Assembly (NCBI GenBank): GCA_015257665.1
Contig: JABZJS010000001.1
Coordinates: 1 to 64,000 of the forward strand
Source of the DNA: Nanosynbacter sp.
GTDB taxonomy: Bacteria > Patescibacteriota > Saccharimonadia > Saccharimonadales > Saccharimonadaceae
Direction of reading: 5' to 3'
DNA length: 64,000 nucleotides
Shown here: positions 1 to 6,754 of the stretch, piece by piece
Layout: the number at the start of each line of letters is the position of its first letter
Position numbering within the stretch: position 1 is the stretch's first letter
Program-made: the position numbers and the translations under genes
Notes under the pieces: model-generated
What the model was told of the DNA's origin: nothing
The model's input: the letters and a program-made list of their open reading frames with translations, nothing else
Database searches by the model: none

Positions 1-34
1 AACGCAAAAACCAGCGAAGTATCCCAAGAATATC

Positions 35-973
35 ATGCCATCATACGAAGTATCATCTCCATCATCCTGCGAAGTAACGTCATATGAAGACCAGTTGACC
101 GATGCTTTGTGGTATCGTGCAAGTCAGCGGGCTGTGGAGCTGCTGAATACGCATGATCTGCAGCGCGCCGACCTTAGGTGGCCGACGCCGCTTGCGACGT
201 TGCCGATTGCTCTGCCGCTGCGGAGTCGAATGCACTATGATGATGCGATTGACTCAGTGGCGCATGTGCCAATTGCTCAGATGAGCTATGAAGAGCTGGC
301 AGGTTACTGCGCGCCAGATAAGATTGGGATGGTGATGGCGCGTGGTGCTGCTTTGCTGCCTGAGCTTGTGTCTCAGGCCCAACACGATGTAGTGCGGCAG
401 CGCCTCTTTGAGACGATGGCGCAGTCGAGCTCACCCGAGCAGTGGCAATAGGCTGATAGGTGTAACCGTCAGCAGTACGAGACTGGCCAGCCGCTGATCA
501 AGCAGGGCGATATGATCCACGCCATGCAGCCAGCCCACGTGGCTGAGGCACTGGTGCTTGGCTTGCGCTGCAGCGAGGTTACTCATCGACAGGGACTTGA
601 CCCGGCTTTTCCGCTGACGGTGAGCTTCTTCGCCGCTCGTCACACGGTGCAGCCTGGGAGCGATATACCACTACCCCGCAATGACCCCTATGGCCTCGTC
701 AATCTCATTTTGGCCCAGCCAGAGCCTGGTCAGGTGCACCTGTCGCGTGAGCATACTCAGCAGTACCAGAGCTTCGCGAGTATGGCGACAATAGGGGTCA
801 AGAGTATTGTGATTCGCGATCAGAGCGCAGATTGGACGGAGGAAGAAGTTACCGATGCAATCGAACACGTGCGGCATATTATCCCCCAGAGTGGCCGCTA
901 CATCCCACTCTACCGGCAATCGACGGGTGAGCTCCTCTTGACGCCTGAGCAGTTTGATGCTGCTCGGGGGTAG
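35..973 (+). pseudogene. Unknown protein gene interrupted by an in-frame TAG
   Basis: Two open stretches, 35-451 (138 codons) and 512-973, lie in the same frame. The only thing between them is TAG at 449-451; the codons from 452 to 511 are open and join the halves without a frameshift, giving a 312-codon reading frame. The frame is also open from base 2, so the true start may be outside the window. The product is soluble-looking with no motif I recognise. The TAG follows a CAG-rich context (…EQWQ*ADR), so one C-to-T change would explain it. It could be a recent nonsense mutation, a read-through site, a sequencing error, or two genes, although the second half has only a weak ribosome site before its ATG at 512. 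Confidence 0.5.
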
Positions 974-1020
974 GTGTATACTATAACGAAGAGAACCAAT
1001 ATGCAGCAAGGAGGTTGCTT

Positions 1021-1068
1021 ATGACAACGCAGATGACATATTCTCGCGATGGGGGAGTATTATGCTGA
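1021..1068 (+). CDS. 15-codon upstream ORF ahead of the small membrane protein
   Basis: A very good Shine-Dalgarno, AAGGAGG at 1008-1014, sits 6 nt before ATG 1021. The ORF runs 15 codons (MTTQMTYSRDGGVLC) and stops at 1066-1068. Its end overlaps the start of the next ORF (ATG 1062), which suggests translational coupling or a leader peptide. A TATACT -10-like box at 977-982 could supply the promoter. No homology is recognisable at this length. Confidence 0.3.
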   Translation: MTTQMTYSRDGGVLC

Positions 1069-1235
1069 CATTCTTTGCCTGTAGCGACAAAATAATCGGC
1101 TGGCTCGATTGCCAGTGGCAGCCAGGGAGCCCGCTGTGGGCACTCGCCGGGCTGGTGGGATTGATAGTGATTGGCGCGATTATTGCGGTAGCAGTGGTAG
1201 TGCATGTCCACCGCCGGAGCAGCGCGCAGCAATAA
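1062..1235 (+). CDS. Small single-pass membrane protein (57 aa), function unknown
   Basis: ATG 1062 is preceded by a purine-rich GGGGGA at 1051-1056. The 57-residue product has a polar N-terminal third with two cysteines, then one strong hydrophobic segment (residues about 26-48, WALAGLVGLIVIGAIIAV) and a short basic tail (HVHRRSSAQQ), which predicts an N-out single-pass membrane protein. It overlaps the 15-codon ORF that carries the best ribosome site, so its translation may depend on that ORF. I do not recognise a family. Confidence 0.45.
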   Translation: MLTFFACSDKIIGWLDCQWQPGSPLWALAGLVGLIVIGAIIAVAVVVHVHRRSSAQQ

Positions 1236-1670
1236 TCATAATCCTGCAGCATTACTCATGAGTAGCTATGCTAGCCGATGGGGACTGCGAAGCCTCTCAT
1301 ATTTTTGGTGTGAATAGTGCGGTCTGTTTTGCTTGCATCAGCTTTTATTTCTATTTCTACGGCATTATTTGCTGGGAACACGAGAGAGAAGGTGTGTATT
1401 GATGGTCACAATGAAAATACCCCAGGTTATAGCACCGTCTAACTTGGTCGGTATTGGTCGCAAGCTTCGATGTAGTTTCTTATCCGGACTATACCACAGT
1501 TCTGCCGTTGGTGTCTTCTAGCCTTGCGCTTTCTCCGTTATCTGTGGTACAATTAGCAAGATATTAAATTTGCGAGTGAAACGGGAGTTTTGCGTTCTGG
1601 TTGTTCGCCTATGGAGAATGGCCGGCAGCACGAGACAAACATTTTGCGCGCGACTAACGAAAGGTAAGCA
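1236..1670. other. Intergenic region upstream of rplF
   Basis: 435 bases with no supported gene. The only longer reading frame (from 1333) has no ribosome site and unlikely composition. The right part holds a probable promoter and an approximately 110-nt leader for the ribosomal protein operon. Confidence 0.5.
1524..1553 (+). promoter_or_regulatory. Probable promoter of the rplF operon
   Basis: TTGCGC at 1524-1529 and TACAAT at 1548-1553 are 18 nt apart. Transcription would start near 1560, leaving a 5' leader of about 110 nt before rplF. The upstream spc-operon genes (such as rpsH) are not here, so this block needs its own promoter. Confidence 0.45.
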
Positions 1671-2213
1671 ATGAGTCTGAGTCGAATCGGAAAACTGCCG
1701 GTGGCGATTCCATCGGGTGTGACAATCACGGTTGACTCTGGTGATGTGGTCGTCAAGGGCCCCAAAGGTGAGCTCTCGCAGTTCATTACGCCAGCGGTCG
1801 AGGTGAAGGTCGAGGACGGACAGGTGACGGTTCATCCCAAGGATGAGTCTAAGGCTGCTCGGGCCCAGCATGGGCTGATGCGCGCCCTCATCAACAACAT
1901 GGTGATTGGCGTGACCCAAGGGTACGAGAAGCGCCTTGAGGTCAAAGGTGTGGGCTTTCGGGTTTCGTCGAGCAATAACGAGCTGACGATGAGCCTGGGC
2001 TTTAGCCACGAAGTCCACTACAAAGCCCCAGAGGGGGTTAATGTAACGAACGAGCGAATGGTGATCGTCGTGACGGGCATCGACAAGCAAAAGGTCGGCC
2101 AAGTCGCCGCCGAGATCCGCGCTCTTAAGAAGCCAGAGCCATACAAGGGTAAGGGCATTATGTACGTTGGCGAGCAAATTTTGCGCAAAGCAGGGAAGGC
2201 AGGTAAGAAATAA
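1671..2213 (+). CDS. rplF: 50S ribosomal protein L6 (uL6)
   Basis: 180 residues, normal length for L6. The start SRIGKLPVAIPSGV and the C-terminal KPEPYKGKGIMYVGE signature identify the family; the latter is the conserved RNA-binding part near the sarcin-ricin loop. ATG 1671 follows AAAGG at 1660-1664. It is the first gene of rplF-rplR-rpsE-rplO, and its stop overlaps the rplR start by one base. The usual upstream partners (rplN, rplX, rplE, rpsH) are absent, so the classical spc operon is broken here. Confidence 0.97.
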   Translation: MSLSRIGKLPVAIPSGVTITVDSGDVVVKGPKGELSQFITPAVEVKVEDGQVTVHPKDESKAARAQHGLMRALINNMVIGVTQGYEKRLEVKGVGFRVSSSNNELTMSLGFSHEVHYKAPEGVNVTNERMVIVVTGIDKQKVGQVAAEIRALKKPEPYKGKGIMYVGEQILRKAGKAGKK

Positions 2214-2569
2214 TGGCACACGCATTAGCAAAAAAACTCCTGAATCGTGACCTGCGCAAGCGCCGCGTTCGGGCTCGCGTACACGGCACGGCTCAGCGTC
2301 CACGCTTGAGCGTGACGATTAGCAACCTGCACGTGAGCGCGCAGCTTATCGATGATGATGCTCACGCAACATTGGCTGCTGCCACTACTGTTGGTACCAA
2401 AGCAACCGGTACCATGACAGAGAAGGCCGCCAAGGTGGGCACGGATATTGCCAAGAAGGCCAAGAAAGCAAAGATAAGTGCAGTTGTCTTCGATCGCAAT
2501 GGTCGCCAGTATGCTGGCCGCTTGAGCGCACTCGCAGATGCTGCCCGCAAGGAAGGATTGGAGTTTTAG
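2213..2569 (+). CDS. rplR: 50S ribosomal protein L18 (uL18)
   Basis: 118 residues, typical for L18, which binds 5S rRNA in the central protuberance. The family shows in the N-terminal RKRRVRARVHGTAQRPRLSV, in the SNLHVSAQLIDDD strand pair and in the C-terminal VVFDRNGRQYAGRLSALADA. The ATG overlaps the rplF stop (TAATG), so the two are translationally coupled. The middle (residues about 55-80, KATGTMTEKAAKVGTDIAKK) is alanine/lysine rich. Confidence 0.95.
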   Translation: MAHALAKKLLNRDLRKRRVRARVHGTAQRPRLSVTISNLHVSAQLIDDDAHATLAAATTVGTKATGTMTEKAAKVGTDIAKKAKKAKISAVVFDRNGRQYAGRLSALADAARKEGLEF

Positions 2570-2570
2570 T

Positions 2571-3158
2571 ATGGCAGACAGACCTGCAAATACTACACCT
2601 CGTCCAAATGACCGGCGCAACCAGCGTGGTCGGGGTCGAGGTGGTCGCCGTGATGACCGGCGCAACCAGCGTGATGACACGCCAAAGGAATTTGAAGAAG
2701 TTGTTGTCAACATCGACCGCGTGGCACGCGTTGTTAAGGGTGGCCGCCGCTTCCGCTTTAAGGCGCTTGTGGTGGTGGGTAACCGCAAGAATAAGGTTGG
2801 TGTTGGTGTGGCGAAGGGTGCCGATGTGCAAACCGCCATTGCTAAGGCAACCTCGGTAGCCAAGAAGCATCTCGTTGTTATTCCGGTGGTGAATGAGACT
2901 ATCCCACACGAGATGGAAGTCAAGCTTAGTGGTGCACGTGTGCTTATCAAGCCAGCTGCGCCTGGTACGGGTATCATTGCCGGTGGTGTAGTGCGCGCCG
3001 TTATTGGCGTGACAGGCATTCGCAACCTGCTCTCGAAGAGCCTGGGCAGTACCAACAAGGTGAACATCGCCTATGCTACAGTAGAAGCCTTGCGCAGCAT
3101 GGTGCCGCGTGAGCAGTGGGTTGGTGCCAAGAAGCAATCCGCAAAGGAGGGTAAGTAG
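2571..3158 (+). CDS. rpsE: 30S ribosomal protein S5 (uS5)
   Basis: 195 residues from ATG 2571; the frame is open further upstream but the start MADRPANTT fits the ribosome site in the end of rplR. A basic low-complexity N-terminal extension (residues about 8-35, arginine/asparagine/glycine rich) precedes the S5 core, which has VVNIDRVARVVKGGRRFRF, the KVGVGVAKGADVQTAI loop and the GVTGIRNLLSKSLGS C-terminal domain. S5 acts in decoding fidelity. The next gene is rplO, not rpmD. Confidence 0.96.
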   Translation: MADRPANTTPRPNDRRNQRGRGRGGRRDDRRNQRDDTPKEFEEVVVNIDRVARVVKGGRRFRFKALVVVGNRKNKVGVGVAKGADVQTAIAKATSVAKKHLVVIPVVNETIPHEMEVKLSGARVLIKPAAPGTGIIAGGVVRAVIGVTGIRNLLSKSLGSTNKVNIAYATVEALRSMVPREQWVGAKKQSAKEGK

Positions 3159-3638
3159 ATGAAATACAACGAACTCCACATCGCAGCCAATAAAGATCGC
3201 AAGCGCGTTGGCCGTGGCATTGCCGCTGGCGGTGGTAAGACGGCTGGCCGAGGTACCAAGGGGCAGAACGCCCGTACCGGTAAGAAGCTGCGCCCGATGT
3301 TCCAAGGTGGGCAGAATGGTATTGCTACGGCAGTGCCAAAGGCACGCGGCTTTAAGAGCCTGCGCACTCCTGCTCAGGTGGTGTATAGTGACCATCTCAA
3401 TAACTTGTCGGGCACCGTTGATAACTTTGCGCTGTATGAAGCTGGGCTGATTGCGACGCCATTCCATAGTGTTAAGGTAATCACTCGTGGTGAATTGACT
3501 GCCAAGCTCGTGCTCCAGACACAAGGTGCGTCGAAGAGTGTGGTAGCTGCGCTTGAGGCAGCTGGTGGTTCTTTCGAAAAGACCGCCACGCCGCGCCAGA
3601 CCTCACGCAAACAAGCTGAGGCAGAGGACGCCGCCTAA
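3159..3638 (+). CDS. rplO: 50S ribosomal protein L15 (uL15)
   Basis: 159 residues. The N-terminal glycine- and basic-rich arm (GRGIAAGGGKTAGRGTKGQN, then FQGGQNGIATAVPKARGF) is diagnostic of L15, which threads into 23S rRNA. The C-terminus ends in an alanine/glutamate-rich tail. GGAGGG ends just before ATG 3159, and the start is one base after the rpsE stop. A strong terminator follows, and secY, the usual next gene, is missing. Confidence 0.96.
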   Translation: MKYNELHIAANKDRKRVGRGIAAGGGKTAGRGTKGQNARTGKKLRPMFQGGQNGIATAVPKARGFKSLRTPAQVVYSDHLNNLSGTVDNFALYEAGLIATPFHSVKVITRGELTAKLVLQTQGASKSVVAALEAAGGSFEKTATPRQTSRKQAEAEDAA

Positions 3639-3657
3639 ACATTTTTGCTGACATACG

Positions 3658-3690
3658 ACAAAGCACCTCTCGTGCGAGAGGTGCTTTGTT
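3658..3690 (+). terminator. Intrinsic terminator after rplO
   Basis: A perfect 15-bp inverted repeat (3658-3672 with 3675-3689, top of stem CTCGTGCGAG) that ends in a short T stretch. It closes the ribosomal protein operon about 20 nt after the rplO stop. Confidence 0.85.
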
Positions 3691-3752
3691 ACTAGAGGAG
3701 ACGCTTTGTATAGACGCGCGCTCAAAAATTATCTATACACGCATAGGATTAA

Positions 3753-3778
3753 CTAAAAACCACACTTTTTAGGTGTAG
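3753..3778 (-). terminator. Terminator of the micro-ORF unit
   Basis: On the minus strand CTACAC (3778-3773) pairs with GTGTGG (3765-3760) and is followed by TTTTTA. It begins immediately after the TAG of the 29-codon ORF. Confidence 0.6.
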
Positions 3779-3868
3779 CTAGCTAATCTTAGACAGGCAA
3801 GAAGGTTCATGATGCATGTGCCAGCGTTGTACTGGACTAATGTAACACCAACGATTATACTTACCCAT
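3779..3868 (-). CDS. Micro-ORF B, 29 aa, unknown
   Basis: ATG at 3868 has a good Shine-Dalgarno (AAGGAG at 3880-3875, 6 nt spacing). The 29-residue product (MGKYNRWCYISPVQRWHMHH, then EPSCLSKIS) is rich in aromatic residues, histidine and cysteine. It shares the N-terminal GKY string with the 19-aa product upstream in the same unit. A terminator starts right after the stop. No family can be assigned; HMHH plus two Cys might bind metal, but that is speculation. Confidence 0.4.
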   Translation of the reverse strand: MGKYNRWCYISPVQRWHMHHEPSCLSKIS

Positions 3869-3959
3869 CCTTGTCTCCTTATATAATGTGTTTTTGCTAT
3901 AGCAATACTGCTATAAATGATGTGTTAAGTTGATAAGCTTAGAGTCTTATCGTCACTTA

Positions 3960-4019
3960 TTAGCAGGGCAAAATAGGCCACCAACCTTTGCCGCAAAAAA
4001 AATATTTTCCTGTTGGCAT
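3960..4019 (-). CDS. Micro-ORF A, 19 aa, unknown
   Basis: The ATG at 4019 lies 8-9 nt after a near-perfect Shine-Dalgarno (AAAGGAGG in the 4036-4029 region), and a consensus-like promoter lies just upstream. The product is MPTGKYFFCGKGWWPILPC, 19 residues with two Cys, two Trp and a GKY string shared with micro-ORF B. The quality of promoter, ribosome site and terminator is what argues for a real transcript; the peptide could also be a leader. Confidence 0.4.
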   Translation of the reverse strand: MPTGKYFFCGKGWWPILPC

Positions 4020-4044
4020 AGTATGATACCTCCTTTCTGCTTAT

Positions 4045-4073
4045 AGTGTAGCAATGATTTGCTTGCGGTGCAA
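4045..4073 (-). promoter_or_regulatory. Promoter of the micro-ORF unit
   Basis: On the minus strand TTGCAC (4073-4068) and TACACT (4050-4045) are separated by exactly 17 nt. The start site would fall near 4038, just ahead of the ribosome site of micro-ORF A. Confidence 0.6.
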
Positions 4074-4098
4074 ATTTCGTACAAAAAACAGAGGTCAC

Positions 4099-4128
4099 AA
4101 ATAGAGCCAGCACTACGCTGGCTCTATT
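4099..4128 (-). terminator. Terminator of the DUF5684-type gene
   Basis: A 12-bp perfect stem (4100-4111 with 4117-4128) with a 5-nt loop, about 20 nt downstream of the minus-strand stop at 4148. A T-rich minus-strand stretch follows after about ten bases. Confidence 0.65.
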
Positions 4129-4147
4129 GCTTGGTGATGTTAGAGTT

Positions 4148-4663
4148 CTAGGCTTGTGGTGGTTGCTGCGGTGGTTGCGGTTGCTGCGATGTCTGTGCCT
4201 GCGGTTGTTGTGGTGGGTAGGGGTACGGCGCAGGCTGAGGCGCAACTGGCCCAAGATACTGGCTGGGGCCAAAGCCGAGGATTGGGTACATAATGACCGG
4301 GAAGAAGATTGTCAATACGCCAAAGCCAGTCGACTTACCAAAGGATTTAGCAAGCTCGAGTGCCGACATAATAGCAACGTAGATATTGACAAAGGGCACA
4401 AACAACAGCAACACCCACCACTCGGGTCGGCCGATGACCTGCATCAGGACAACAGTGTTATAGATGGGGATAAGGGCAGCCCAGCCTGGCTTGCCAGCCT
4501 TGGTAAACATCCGCCACAGCGAGGCAAGCACGACGGCCATCACAGCAAAGCTCAGAATGAGCATGATGATAACCATCACCCACACTAGTGGATCAGCGGG
4601 GCTGCTGGCTGCTGTGGTATATGAGGGGGTTGAATAATAACTCGAAGGATAATCGTAGTCCAT
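4148..4663 (-). CDS. DUF5684-type integral membrane protein
   Basis: 171 residues. A tyrosine/serine-rich N-terminus (MDYDYPSSYYSTPSY) leads into a first membrane segment (about residues 27-50), then the block FTKAGKPGWAALIPIYN, two further membrane segments, and a proline/glutamine-rich tail (about residues 140-171). The KAGxPGWAALIPIYN motif is characteristic of a family of small bacterial membrane proteins named DUF5684; its biochemical role is unknown. The gene is transcribed away from the repeat element to its right. Confidence 0.75.
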   Translation of the reverse strand: MDYDYPSSYYSTPSYTTAASSPADPLVWVMVIIMLILSFAVMAVVLASLWRMFTKAGKPGWAALIPIYNTVVLMQVIGRPEWWVLLLFVPFVNIYVAIMSALELAKSFGKSTGFGVLTIFFPVIMYPILGFGPSQYLGPVAPQPAPYPYPPQQPQAQTSQQPQPPQQPPQA

Positions 4664-4984
4664 ACTACTCCATAGTAATCTAAAGTTAATGAATACTACA
4701 CATTATAACAGACAGGGTAGGGTGTGGCAAATTACGAGACAAAGAGGTTATATAGAGATGGCTTTATCTCTCTTATGATTTACCTCTTGAGAATAGATAA
4801 TACGAAAACACAAAGTAGTAAATAAGCGTATAGAAACAGAACATACTAAAAAGCTAATGCCAATATAACAGTAACTCCTTTGTGACTAAGTTTTGTCTTA
4901 GCTTCTATATCAGCTATTGCTTATCTATCTTTATCTTTCTCCATCCATATATTCTTCTCCATCTCATATTTTATTATCATATCT
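4664..4984. other. AT-rich spacer between the DUF5684 gene and the repeat element
   Basis: No supported gene. From about 4920 rightwards the plus strand already contains almost only C, T and A, continuing into the repeat element, but this part is not shared with the second copy at 51.5-52.0 kb. Confidence 0.5.
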
Positions 4985-5438
4985 ATCTTCATATATTCTC
5001 CTTTTCTATCTCTATAACTCTCTTTCTCTATATTTCTCTATCTATTTCTATTTCCATATCCATCTCTATATTTCTATATTTCTCTATATTTCTATCCTTA
5101 TTTTTATATCTCTATTTATCTCTTTATCCTTATCTTTCTCTATTTCTATTTATTTATATTTATTTATTCTTATATCTTTATATCTCTTTATTTCTATCTC
5201 TATTTACTTATCTTTATCTTTCTCTATATTCATACCATTCTCTATCTTTACCTATATATCCATATATCCATATCGATTTCTCTCCTATTATATATAAATA
5301 TATATAAAAGAAGAGAAAAAAGAACCCACGCTAACAGGGAAAAAACAGGGTAAAATAGGCGAATTTCGAAATTCGCCTATTTGAAGGAAGAAAATGAGAG
5401 AAATAGAGGGGAGGAAGGGGGAGAGAAGGTAGTAGAGC
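4985..5438 (-). repeat. Skewed palindrome element, copy A (inverted relative to copy B)
   Basis: This element matches 51537-52017 in reverse orientation. In minus-strand order it has a pyrimidine-rich block, a perfect 30-bp palindrome (5353-5382), a short variable stretch (about 5320-5337), an AT-rich block with ATCGAT, then a roughly 300-nt tract built from GATA/AAGATA/GAGATA-like units. The plus strand has no G between about 4921 and 5274. Both ends are shared with copy B. Reading frames across it translate to Ile/Ser/Leu/Tyr low-complexity strings and are not genes. It begins 7 nt after the prfA stop. Confidence 0.8.
5353..5382. terminator. Perfect 30-bp palindrome downstream of prfA
   Basis: Two 15-base arms with no spacer: AAATAGGCGAATTTC and its exact complement. 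On the minus strand it lies about 60 nt after the prfA stop and is followed by TACCC, then TTTTTT, so it may serve as a terminator. The 32-bp version in copy B (51592-51623) suggests a function conserved with the element, not only with prfA. Confidence 0.55.
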
Positions 5439-5444
5439 GAAGCG

Positions 5445-6515
5445 TTACTGTTCCGCCCCTTGTGCCTTCAGCTCGCGCTCGTAGCTTTGGAGACGCTCGA
5501 TGATGTCGTCGATATTGCCACTGAGGGCAGCGGGGATGTTACTGCGGCTGTAGCGGATGCGGTGGTCGGTGATCCGATCTTGGGGGAAGTTGTAGGTGCG
5601 GATCTTTTCGCTGCGGTCACCAGTGCCCACCAGAGCGCGGCGCTCAGCAGTGAGCTTGGCGTTTTCTTCGTCGATCTTGCGCTGGAGGAGGCGCGAGCGC
5701 AGGACACTCATAGCCTTCTCGCGGTTTTTGATCTGCGATTTTTCGTCTTGGTTGGTGACGATCATACCAGTCGGGAGGTGGGTGATGCGCACGGCTGAGT
5801 CGGTTGTATTGACGCTCTGCCCGCCGTGGCCACTCGAGCGGTAGATATCGATGCGGAGGTCATTGGGATTGATGGTAATGTCTGTCTCTTCCGCTTCGGG
5901 CAAGACTGCTACTGTGGCGGTGCTGGTGTGGATGCGTCCCTGGCTCTCGGTAACGGGCACGCGCTGGACGCGGTGCACACCACCCTCAAACTTGAGTTTG
6001 GCGTAGGGTGCATCGCCCGAAATCTTGAAGATGACTTCTTTGTACCCACCAGAGTCATTGGCGGACTCGCTCAGCAGCTCAGTGCGGTAACCATGCGCCT
6101 CGCACCAGCGCAGATACATGCGGTAGAGCTCGGCCGCAAAAAGCGAGGCTTCGTCGCCGCCAGCGCCAGCCCGGATCTCCATGATGATATTCTTCTCGTC
6201 ATTAGGGTCTTTGGGGGTGAGGAGGACGAAGAGCTCGTCGTCTAGCTGGGCAATGGTGGCTTCGTCTTCGGGAATCTCGAGCTTAGCGAGCTCGGCGAGC
6301 TCATCGTTGCCCTGAGCGAGCTGACGCGCCTCAGCCAGCTGCTGCTCCACGGTAGCACGCTTGGTAGCGGTAGCAATGATGGTCTCAAGCTCCGCAAAGC
6401 GCTTATTCTTGGCGGTAAAATCGGATGCACTATACGCATCAGGCTGGGCAAGAAACTGCTCTAGCGCAGCACGCTCAGCCGTCAGGGTGGCGATATCGAG
6501 AGAAATTTTGGGCAT
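5445..6515 (-). CDS. prfA: Peptide chain release factor 1
   Basis: 356 residues, normal size. It has the GGQ catalytic motif (residues 231-233, in [14 protein letters not shown]) that triggers peptidyl-tRNA hydrolysis, and the codon-recognition tripeptide PVT (187-189, in [18 protein letters not shown]), the PxT form that marks RF1 (UAA/UAG) and not RF2. The start ATG at 6515 is nine bases after a TATAAT (minus strand), with no Shine-Dalgarno, so the mRNA is probably leaderless. RF2 is also in this window (45736). Confidence 0.96.
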   Translation of the reverse strand: MPKISLDIATLTAERAALEQFLAQPDAYSASDFTAKNKRFAELETIIATATKRATVEQQLAEARQLAQGNDELAELAKLEIPEDEATIAQLDDELFVLLTPKDPNDEKNIIMEIRAGAGGDEASLFAAELYRMYLRWCEAHGYRTELLSESANDSGGYKEVIFKISGDAPYAKLKFEGGVHRVQRVPVTESQGRIHTSTATVAVLPEAEETDITINPNDLRIDIYRSSGHGGQSVNTTDSAVRITHLPTGMIVTNQDEKSQIKNREKAMSVLRSRLLQRKIDEENAKLTAERRALVGTGDRSEKIRTYNFPQDRITDHRIRYSRSNIPAALSGNIDDIIERLQSYERELKAQGAEQ

Positions 6516-6524
6516 ATACTAATG

Positions 6525-6530
6525 ATTATA
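6525..6530 (-). promoter_or_regulatory. -10 box of prfA
   Basis: TATAAT on the minus strand, 9 nt before the ATG at 6515. Confidence 0.55.
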
Positions 6531-6683
6531 CCACGGGGGTGACTCTTGAGCTATTGGATATACTGAAGTTGCAGAGTAACTACCAACTCTACACAAGTAC
6601 CCACTACTTCGTCTCTTTGGCAAAAAAGAGAATATGTGTGAGAATTCAGATATTTTTGCTTGTACATGCAATTATTGCATAAT

Positions 6684-6727
6684 AGCTTGACAAATTAAGA
6701 GAGAGAGAGTACCTTATGTGGTATTAA
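6684..6727 (+). promoter_or_regulatory. Duplicated promoter with (AG)6 spacer, copy 1
   Basis: TTGACA (6687-6692), a 17-nt spacer containing (AG)6, then TACCTT (6710-6715). About 44 bases are identical to the region at 9834-9877, upstream of a paralogous gene. Both copies include ATGTGGTAT followed by a stop (Met-Trp-Tyr). Confidence 0.65.
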
Positions 6728-6754
6728 GTATAAGTGTAGATAGAGAGTCAACAT

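Noticed and set aside
35..80. Three CGAAGTA repeats near the left edge as a CRISPR-like array
   Set aside because: Units are only 7-9 bases at uneven spacing inside a reading frame; no array structure.
1333..1521. 62-codon plus-strand frame upstream of rplF
   Set aside because: No ribosome site, basic/cysteine-rich unlikely composition, and no promoter spacing that would use it.
3925..4272. 115-codon minus-strand frame covering the micro-ORF promoter
   Set aside because: It runs through the terminator and the end of the DUF5684-type gene in another frame and has unlikely composition; the micro-ORFs have proper signals instead.
4882..5307. Long reading frames in copy A with Ile/Ser/Leu/Tyr-rich translations
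   Set aside because: They arise from the C/T/A-only strand; several frames are open at once, there is no ribosome site, and copy B gives equivalent frames on the other strand.
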